A stretch of DNA of 11,901 nt from Thermoguttaceae bacterium. Its GTDB lineage: Bacteria > Planctomycetota > Planctomycetia > Pirellulales > Thermoguttaceae. The notes beneath the pieces are model-generated. The model saw only the letters and a list, made by a program, of their open reading frames with translations, had not been told where the DNA came from and searched no databases. Every line of letters begins with the position of its first letter. Within the stretch, counting starts at the first letter, position 1. A program made the translations under genes and the position numbers. Shown here piece after piece: positions 1-5,445 of the stretch. The stretch covers positions 1 through 11,901 of the forward strand of contig JAFTCU010000219.1 of assembly GCA_017454585.1 (NCBI GenBank), given 5' to 3'.

Positions 1-1862
1 GAAACGATGCCGCGGTAAACCTGATTGGTGCCGCGCATGAGGAACGTGGTCGTCGCTATAATATTATTGTCGATGTACGTTTTTGCGGAGTCCGTACTGA
101 TCCCGCCGTTTTTGATGTAAATGATCCCGGAGCCGAAGCGGTGGTCCGTGCCGTCGTAGTCGTAGTACGTGGTGTTCGTGGTTTTCGTCACGTCATTATT
201 TAGATGCCAATCGCCCGAAAAGCCCGTATTGTCGCCGGCGATGGTGAGTTCGTAGTTACCCGTATTTCGGGTGATGGAGCCGGAACCGGTCAGTTTGCCG
301 TTGAGACGCAGGCCGCCGTTCACGCCGGAGACCCAGCTCTGCATTTGGATCGTGACGTCGCCCGCCACCTCGATGTCGTTCTCGAGGGTAATCGGCGAGG
401 CGGTCTTGCGGCTCTGGAGCAGCTTCGCGCTGTTCAGAATGAGTTTGGACGTGCCGAAGTTGGCCGGGTCGTAAATGTTGACCGTCACGCCGGTGAACGA
501 AATGTCGCCGGAAGTCGTGTTGGCGCCGGTCAGCGAGAAGGTACTCGAATCCATCCCCGCCCCGGTGACTTTGTAGGGATACGAGCCCGAAAGCTGGCCG
601 GTGAGGGTCAGTGTACTGCTGGCCGGAATGTTGAACGTCGCGATTTTACCGTCCAGATTCGTGGCGGCCGTGTCCAGGTCGAAGAAAATACTATTGTGAA
701 TGAAGGCGTTCGTGCCGGCAAAAGGCGAAACGATGACGCGCCCCATGTGGATCTCGCCGGTCCCAAAACGGGAGTCGCCGCCGTCCTCTTTCGCGGCGTT
801 CGTGTTGTTCGTCGTGACCGTGTAAACCGCCGCCAGGTTACCGTTATTGATGTAGGACTGGTGCATGTTCCAGTTGCCGCTGAAGGCGTGGCCGTCTCCC
901 TGCAGATTCGTCACGGAAGCGATGCCGTACTGGTTCGACCGCATTTCGATGTTCGCGGTACCCGTCAGGGGGCCAGTGAGCGTAATAACAGACCGGTTCC
1001 CGACCAGGAAGTTGATCGCAGAGCGAACCTCGATTGGATTGGAAATCTCGGTCAAAGAGCCGCCGCCAATGATGCCAGCCGCCAGGCCACTGGCCTGAAT
1101 GGTGACTTTTCCCGTGCCGAGCGCGCCGTTCACGGTAGGTTGAAGAAAATCCTGCTTGACGAGCCAGTCGGCGGAGAGCGTTTCGCTATTATTCTTCGCG
1201 ATGGGCATATTCCAGCCGCCGGTGAAAGAGATCGTGCCCGTGCCGGAGAGCTGGCCGTTCAGGGTCAAGCCCTGCGAGTGAAGCGTCGTGTTCCCGGAAA
1301 AAACGATCGGGTTCGAGTAGGCGCGGCGTTGACTGCCGACGGATTTCAGAGTTGCGCCATCATTCAAATAAATGGTCCCGGAGCCAAGGCTTCCGTTCCC
1401 GGAAGTCACCACGTCCTCGAGGATCGTGCCGGTCACGGACCAGCCCTGAACGCCGGAAGCGTTCGAGACCTGCAGGGTCCCGCCGCCGGAAACCGCCACG
1501 GTGCCAGCGCTGGAAAGAGCGGAATTAATGACCGTGGTCGCGCCGGAGGCCACCGTGATTGCGGCGTTTTCCGACCCGTTATTCATCGTGAGAGTGGAAC
1601 CGGTAAAAGTCCAGGTTTTGGCCGCAGCCGTGCCGGTTTGCAGCGAGCCGATCGTGATGTCCGAACCGAGCGTGACGGTTCCCGCGGCGGTCAGGGCGCT
1701 GGACGTGAAGTCCGCAACGGCGCCTTCCGCATTGGGGACGGTACCGTCCCAGTTCACGCCGTCAGACCAGTTACCACTTCCCGAGGTCTGCCAGACGGCC
1801 GCGGATGCAAACGGCGTTCCGAATAAAAGCGCAAGGCACAGGGCAAATACTTTAACTTTCAT
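1..1862 (-). CDS. Secreted autotransporter-type beta-strand repeat protein (5' part, cut by window edge)
   Basis: An open frame runs from an ATG at 1862-1860 to the window edge without a stop: 620 complete codons, C-terminus missing. Residues 1-21 form a signal peptide: basic MKVK, hydrophobic core VFALCLALLFGTPF, then an ASA-A cleavage site. The mature protein begins with a GSGNWSDGVNWDG...VPNA stretch (about 28-44), typical of PVC proteins with autotransporter-associated beta-strand repeats. The rest is rich in Gly, Thr, Ser and Asn with recurring motifs such as LNGQLSGTGTI (201-211), LTGPLTGTANI (295-305) and LNGKLTGSGSI (519-530). A longer module recurs around FSGNWNM (327-333) and FSGDWHL (548-554), each followed by a RFGTGEI or RFGSGII strand. 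There are no Cys residues after the signal peptide. This fits an exported parallel beta-helix or adhesin. Whether it ends in a beta-barrel or another anchor lies outside the window. An AAGGGA ribosome site at 1870-1875, 7 nt upstream, supports the start. Substrate or binding partner unknown. Confidence 0.85.
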   Translation of the reverse strand, partial: MKVKVFALCLALLFGTPFASAAVWQTSGSGNWSDGVNWDGTVPNAEGAVADFTSSALTAAGTVTLGSDITIGSLQTGTAAAKTWTFTGSTLTMNNGSENAAITVASGATTVINSALSSAGTVAVSGGGTLQVSNASGVQGWSVTGTILEDVVTSGNGSLGSGTIYLNDGATLKSVGSQRRAYSNPIVFSGNTTLHSQGLTLNGQLSGTGTISFTGGWNMPIAKNNSETLSADWLVKQDFLQPTVNGALGTGKVTIQASGLAAGIIGGGSLTEISNPIEVRSAINFLVGNRSVITLTGPLTGTANIEMRSNQYGIASVTNLQGDGHAFSGNWNMHQSYINNGNLAAVYTVTTNNTNAAKEDGGDSRFGTGEIHMGRVIVSPFAGTNAFIHNSIFFDLDTAATNLDGKIATFNIPASSTLTLTGQLSGSYPYKVTGAGMDSSTFSLTGANTTSGDISFTGVTVNIYDPANFGTSKLILNSAKLLQSRKTASPITLENDIEVAGDVTIQMQSWVSGVNGGLRLNGKLTGSGSITRNTGNYELTIAGDNTGFSGDWHLNNDVTKTTNTTYYDYDGTDHRFGSGIIYIKNGGISTDSAKTYIDNNIIATTTFLMRGTNQVYRGIV

Positions 1863-1905
1863 AAATGGTTCCCTTCATTCTCTTATTTTAAACTTTCATT
1901 CCTCT

Positions 1906-1933
1906 ATTATACGCCGATCCCTTCTTTTGTCAA
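1906..1933 (-). promoter_or_regulatory. Sigma-70-type promoter of the secreted repeat protein
   Basis: On the minus strand a perfect TTGACA (1933-1928) and a perfect TATAAT (1911-1906) are separated by 16 bp. Transcription would begin near 1899, giving a leader of about 37 nt before the ATG at 1862. The -35 region reads TTGACAAAAG, the same ten bases as in the promoter of the Na+/phosphate transporter gene further right, also with a 16-bp spacer. Confidence 0.75.
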
Positions 1934-1993
1934 TAAATTTCCCCTAAAATTCTGAAAATATTTGGAATTTTTGCCGGAAAAGGAAATAAAGTG

Positions 1994-2021
1994 TTGAAAT
2001 TTTCTGAAATTGAGGTAAAAT
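1994..2021 (+). promoter_or_regulatory. Promoter of the Nramp-like transporter gene
   Basis: TTGAAA (1994-1999) and TAAAAT (2016-2021) are separated by 16 bp in a very AT-rich stretch, each one base from consensus. The start would be near 2028, leaving a leader of about 90 nt before the ATG at 2119. It is divergent from the promoter at 1906-1933, and the two -35 boxes are about 60 bp apart. Confidence 0.5.
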
Positions 2022-2118
2022 AAACGATTATAAATGATAAAAGGTTTTTGGGAAAAACATTTGAGTCCCAATTTTTCCTGATACCTGACACTCAATCAAA
2101 TCCTCTCAAGGAGAATTT

Positions 2119-3723
2119 ATGTCACAAGACGAAAGCAAAGGTCTTCCCATGACCGCGAAATGGGATCCGGCAAAACTTCAGGCGGAAATTGACTCCCTGA
2201 ACGAGCTGGACCACAGTCCATTCTTCAAAAAAGTCGGCGGGTATATCAAACGTTCCGGCCCGGGTCTCCTCCAGAGCGCCATGACGCTGGGAGCCGGGAG
2301 CGCCGCGGCCAGCGTTGTCGCCGGTGCGTCCTTCGGTTATAAACTGCTCTGGGTTCAGCCGCTGGCGATGTTCCTCGGCGTATGCATGCTTGCCGCCCTG
2401 AGCAAAGTCGTGCTCACAAAACAGGAAAAACCGTACAAAGCGTTTTCCAAAGAGCTGGGCTTCTTCGGTCCGCTGCTTGTCTTCCTCTGGGCGCTCGGAA
2501 CGATTTCCGCCTCGGTGATCTGGCACTTCCCGCAGTACGGGCTGGCCGCCAATGCGGTGAAAGACCTCGCGATGGCCGCGACGAATACGCCGGAACTTTC
2601 GGCCAGTGCCGCGAAGATCCTCGCCATCTGCACGGGCGTGGTCATTCTTCTGATTAATATCATTACGGTCTGGAGCTACGGCGGAAGCCGCACCGGAATT
2701 AAAATCTACGAAAACTTCCTCCGCCTGATCATTTTCCTCGTGATCCTCTCGTTCGGCGCGGTCGTCGTCTGCAATTTCGGCCGCATCGACTGGACCGCCA
2801 TGGGCCGCGGCTTCCTCGGTCTGGACGCTGGTCCGCTGCTTCACGACGGGAACAATCTGATCCTCGTGCTCGGGATGCTCGGCGCGGCGGTCGGGATCAA
2901 CATGACGTTCCTCTATCCGTACTCCCTTCTTGCGAAAGGCTGGGGCCCGCATCACCGCACGCTTGCGAAGTGGGACCTCGGCATGTCGATGTTCATCCCG
3001 TTCGTGCTGGTCACGTCGCTCATCATGGTCGGCATGACGGTCGGCGGAGTGTATGACGGCGATACGCTGCGCAACGGTCTGAAACCGCTTGAAGCCTCGC
3101 AGGTGCTCGTGAACCTGATCGGTCCTGCTGGCCGCGTCATTTTTGACCTGGGTCTGATCGGCATGACCTGCGGCGCGATTTCCGCCCACATGGTCGTCTG
3201 CGGTTTCACCCTCCCCGAAATGTGCGGGATCAAGTACACGAAATGGTCGTTCCGCATCTGCGCCCTGCTTCCGGTGGTCGGCGTGGCGGGCGTCATGATC
3301 CAGCTCCCGTTCTGGTTCCCGGTCTTCGCAAGCGCGATCTGCTTCACGATGCTCCCGATCGCGTACCTGATCTTCCTGATCATGAGCAACAAAAAGTCTT
3401 ACCTCGGCGACGAAGTTGGCCGTGGCCCGCTCCATGCGCTCTTTAACCTCATTCTGGTCGTCGCGCTGGTCGTTTCGATCATCGGCGCCGTGATCGCGAT
3501 CAAGACGAAAGTGGTCGCCCCGATCATGAAGAACATGGCGAAACCGGCCGTTACCGCCCCGGCTGAACCTGCTCCGGTGGAAGAAGCCGCTCCGGTGGAA
3601 GAAGCTGCTCCGGTGGAAGAAGCTGCTCCGGTGGAAGAAGCTGCTCCGGTGGAAGAAGCTGCTCCGGTGGAAGATGCCGCTCCTACTGAGGCTGCGCCGG
3701 CTGAACCTGCTCCGGCAGAGTAA
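2119..3723 (+). CDS. Nramp-superfamily (LeuT-fold) membrane transporter lacking the DPGN and MPH motifs, with Ala/Pro/Glu tail
   Basis: This 534-residue protein has an N-terminal cytoplasmic stretch (1-44), about eleven hydrophobic helices (roughly 47-65, 72-98, 114-135, 165-187, 200-220, 247-270, 290-312, 335-362, 377-398, 400-422, 441-462) and a low-complexity tail (about 478-534). The first helix starts GPGLLQS and is followed by FGYKLLW, as in Nramp metal carriers. The helix-1 metal motif DPGN is replaced by GAGS (58-61), and the helix-6 MPH by GIN (259-261). These substitutions match a PVC-type subfamily usually annotated only as divalent metal cation transporter. The substrate cannot be read from sequence and may not be a transition metal. 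Eleven helices from a cytoplasmic N-terminus would put the tail on the periplasmic side. The tail repeats APVEEA, ends in PAPAE, and is strongly acidic. The start is supported by AAGGAG at 2108-2113, 5 nt before the ATG. The gene is monocistronic between its own promoter and terminator. Family assignment is solid, transport role likely, substrate unknown. Confidence 0.8.
   Translation: MSQDESKGLPMTAKWDPAKLQAEIDSLNELDHSPFFKKVGGYIKRSGPGLLQSAMTLGAGSAAASVVAGASFGYKLLWVQPLAMFLGVCMLAALSKVVLTKQEKPYKAFSKELGFFGPLLVFLWALGTISASVIWHFPQYGLAANAVKDLAMAATNTPELSASAAKILAICTGVVILLINIITVWSYGGSRTGIKIYENFLRLIIFLVILSFGAVVVCNFGRIDWTAMGRGFLGLDAGPLLHDGNNLILVLGMLGAAVGINMTFLYPYSLLAKGWGPHHRTLAKWDLGMSMFIPFVLVTSLIMVGMTVGGVYDGDTLRNGLKPLEASQVLVNLIGPAGRVIFDLGLIGMTCGAISAHMVVCGFTLPEMCGIKYTKWSFRICALLPVVGVAGVMIQLPFWFPVFASAICFTMLPIAYLIFLIMSNKKSYLGDEVGRGPLHALFNLILVVALVVSIIGAVIAIKTKVVAPIMKNMAKPAVTAPAEPAPVEEAAPVEEAAPVEEAAPVEEAAPVEEAAPVEDAAPTEAAPAEPAPAE
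3571..3678 (+). repeat. Six tandem 18-bp repeats encoding APVEEA
   Basis: The unit gctccggtggaagaagct begins at 3571, 3589, 3607, 3625, 3643 and 3661. Copies are nearly identical: the first ends in gcc and the last reads gaagatgcc. Each unit encodes Ala-Pro-Val-Glu-Glu-Ala, so copy-number changes stay in frame. Near identity at silent positions points to recent expansion by slippage or unequal recombination. Confidence 0.95.
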
Positions 3724-3761
3724 AAAAGAGAAAATCGGAATTTCTCCAATGATCATGAAAG

Positions 3762-3797
3762 CGGGGACGGTATTTTCGTGTCGTCCCCGTTTTTTTT
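3762..3797 (+). terminator. Intrinsic terminator after the Nramp-like gene
   Basis: An 8-bp GC-rich stem, CGGGGACG (3762-3769) with CGTCCCCG (3782-3789), encloses a 12-nt loop and is followed by eight T residues (3790-3797). It lies 38 bp after the stop codon. Confidence 0.9.
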
Positions 3798-3888
3798 GTC
3801 AACGTAAATCAAGGCTTTCCAAGAACGATTTGGATGAAATTGAGCCACTCCCCGGCACAGGAGGGGATCTGGCGGTTCGAAGTACGGG

Positions 3889-3972
3889 GACGACGCTTCC
3901 AGCGTCGTCTTTTAATTATGAATTAAGAATTTATAGAATTACGAATTAGTGACGATGCAGGATACGTCGTCA
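3889..3972. repeat. Pair of related palindromes flanking an AT-rich spacer
   Basis: The first palindrome has a perfect 9-bp stem, GACGACGCT (3889-3897) with AGCGTCGTC (3901-3909), followed by TTTT on the plus strand. The second, TGACGA (3950-3955) with TCGTCA (3967-3972), has the same outer bases. Aligned over 21 positions, the two share the first five and last seven bases and differ mainly in the loop. The 41-nt spacer is AT-rich, built of gaatta-like words. The first hairpin could be a back-up terminator for the upstream gene. The pair could equally be a small dispersed repeat. The rest of the 295-bp gap (3724-4018) holds the upstream terminator and no gene that I can see. Confidence 0.5.
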
Positions 3973-4018
3973 CCGCAGGGGGATGTACAAGCTCTTTTAA
4001 GTTTTCCAGGCGTGGATG

Positions 4019-5179
4019 TTAATTAAAAATCAGGAATCCGGCCAGCGGCAAAATGATGAACACAAGGAAAACCCACGCAATCACGTACCAGCGGTTACGA
4101 GCCGCAAGATTCGAGAGGAATTTTGCCCAGCGAACTGGCCAGCGCATCCACGGAATCGGATAGAAAATCAGTCCACCACTTGCATTAAACAGAAAATGAA
4201 CCAAAGCAAGTGTCAAACCCGCTGTGGCACCAGCTCCGGAGTACGCCATTGCAGCAAGCAGAGCCGTGATCGTCGTTCCAATGTTCGCACCGATTAAAAT
4301 CGGATAAATCACTTCCAGCTTCAAAATACCTGACGCGACGAGAGGAACCAAAAGCGAGGTCGTGATGCTTGATGACTGAATGATCATCGTAACCACGATT
4401 CCAATCACGATTCCAAGCAGACCGTTTTTGGAAAGTACCCGGTTCAAAAGCTCTTCGATCCGGTCGGCCATCAGAACCTTCATATTTTTCGTGATGTAAA
4501 TCAACGAAACAAACAGGATGCCCAACCCAAGGACCATCATCACGCCAGCGGTCACAGTGGGAACAAGCTGAAGCGCCCGCTCGCAAAGTGTCTCGTGAAT
4601 GAATTTTACCGGAAGATTAACGAGCCACGGAAGCGGGTTCCAGCTTTCACCCGTCGAAACCCCCGTTCCGATCGGCAGGAAACCAACGATGAACCTCGCC
4701 AGCCGACTTAAAACGTGAAAACTGATTTCCAACGGAAGCAAAACCGCAGTGGTCATGAGATTGAACGAATCCTGAAGCGCTCCCGCACCGTATGCTTTGC
4801 TAAATGTTTTTTTATTGTTGATACAGCCCATTGCCACGATGGTACTCGTGACGGAGGTTCCAATATTCGCGCCCATCACGAATGGGACAGCCTGTTCCAC
4901 CGTGAGCGTGCCTGATGCTGTCATGGCGACCGCGATGCTCGTAGTAGCGGAAGAACTTTGCATGATGGCCGTTAAGAATATTCCAAGACCTAAACTCAAG
5001 AATGGATTGGAGAGATTGGAAAGAAGAAAATTCCAGCCGTCCTCATACGTAACAGTCAGAAGTTTGGCCGCGTCACCGAAAAGTTTCACCGCAACCAGAA
5101 ATAAAAAAACTAAAACGAAAAACCAGACGGCTCGCAGTAGTATTTCCAACGAAGTGATTGAACGAGGCTCTGTGGTCAC
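4019..5179 (-). CDS. Na+/phosphate cotransporter (NptA/PhoU-less Na/Pi family)
   Basis: This 386-residue polytopic protein contains the two inverted Na/Pi-cotransporter repeats. The first has QSSSATT (74-80) followed by GANIGT (103-108), and the second QSSSITT (268-274) followed by GANIGT (297-302). These QSSS motifs form the substrate and sodium site of this family (SLC34-like, PF02690), which takes up inorganic phosphate with sodium. The protein ends after the last membrane helix (about 364-384). It lacks the cytoplasmic PhoU-like domain of many bacterial relatives, so it is a short form. The start is a GTG at 5179-5177, preceded by GGGAGGG at 5184-5190. An ATG at 5192 is out of frame. It has its own promoter, just downstream of the secDF terminator, and points away from the plus-strand transporter. 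I see no clear poly-T terminator after the stop. Phosphate is the family substrate. Other anions cannot be excluded by eye. Confidence 0.87.
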   Translation of the reverse strand: MTTEPRSITSLEILLRAVWFFVLVFLFLVAVKLFGDAAKLLTVTYEDGWNFLLSNLSNPFLSLGLGIFLTAIMQSSSATTSIAVAMTASGTLTVEQAVPFVMGANIGTSVTSTIVAMGCINNKKTFSKAYGAGALQDSFNLMTTAVLLPLEISFHVLSRLARFIVGFLPIGTGVSTGESWNPLPWLVNLPVKFIHETLCERALQLVPTVTAGVMMVLGLGILFVSLIYITKNMKVLMADRIEELLNRVLSKNGLLGIVIGIVVTMIIQSSSITTSLLVPLVASGILKLEVIYPILIGANIGTTITALLAAMAYSGAGATAGLTLALVHFLFNASGGLIFYPIPWMRWPVRWAKFLSNLAARNRWYVIAWVFLVFIILPLAGFLIFN

Positions 5180-5183
5180 AAAT

Positions 5184-5190
5184 CCCTCCC
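5184..5190 (-). promoter_or_regulatory. Ribosome binding site supporting the GTG start
   Basis: On the minus strand GGGAGGG sits 4 nt upstream of the GTG at 5179. It is the only Shine-Dalgarno-like sequence near the first conserved residues, so it favours this non-ATG start. The spacing is slightly short. Confidence 0.55.
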
Positions 5191-5305
5191 ATTACAAAGA
5201 GGAACAGAAACCTGGAGAGGTATTTCGCCCCTGAGCCGCAAGGATGTCGTATTTTGAAAATGCATAAATCCATTCCAAACGAAAGAACACATTTTAGTTA
5301 TGCGT

Positions 5306-5333
5306 ATTGTACCAGAGATTAAACTTTTGTCAA
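5306..5333 (-). promoter_or_regulatory. Promoter of the Na+/phosphate cotransporter gene, with a leader of about 120 nt
   Basis: On the minus strand TTGACA (5333-5328) and TACAAT (5311-5306) are 16 bp apart. The -35 context TTGACAAAAG matches that of the promoter at 1906-1933. Transcription starting near 5299 would leave a leader of about 120 nt before the GTG, long compared with the leader of the secreted protein. I could not match the leader to a riboswitch family that I recognise. Confidence 0.65.
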
Positions 5334-5359
5334 GAGGGGGGAAACGCAGCGTTTTCGAT

Positions 5360-5412
5360 AAAAAAAGGAGAAAAGAGGAGAAAGGAATCAATTCCTCTCC
5401 CGACTTTTCTCC
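5360..5412 (-). terminator. Long hairpin terminator of the yajC-secDF operon
   Basis: On the minus strand a 9-bp stem GGAGAAAAG (5412-5404) with CTTTTCTCC (5375-5367) encloses a second stem, GGAAT with ATTCC (around 5384-5395), plus pairing of GGAG with CTCC. Seven T residues follow (5366-5360). It lies 33 bp after the secDF stop and before the promoter of the next gene, so the two units are insulated. Confidence 0.85.
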
Positions 5413-5445
5413 ATTTCTTTTGTTCAGCTAAGAGTCAAACAAAAA

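Noticed and set aside
204..1826. Long plus-strand open frame (540 codons) opposite the secreted repeat protein
   Set aside because: It is rich in Arg, Gly and Val with no recognisable domain. The minus strand has a signal peptide, promoter, ribosome site and beta-strand repeats across the same region.
2026..2040. gattataaatgataa downstream of the -10 of the Nramp-like gene, reminiscent of a Fur-type box
   Set aside because: Only 4-bp arms are symmetric in a very AT-rich region. This is too weak to call an operator.
2122..3756. Minus-strand open frame of 544 codons opposite the Nramp-like gene
   Set aside because: Its product is an Arg/Asp/His-rich low-complexity shadow, with FFHRSS repeats that mirror the 18-bp array. 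The plus strand encodes an intact membrane protein.
3871..3886. ggttcga, resembling the T-loop of a tRNA
   Set aside because: The flanking bases do not form the 5-bp T stem, and no acceptor or anticodon arm can be folded nearby.
5073..5273. 66-codon minus-strand frame overlapping the start of the Na+/phosphate gene
   Set aside because: No good ribosome site or family resemblance is visible, and most of it overlaps the transporter in another frame. I kept it only as a possible leader element in the findings.
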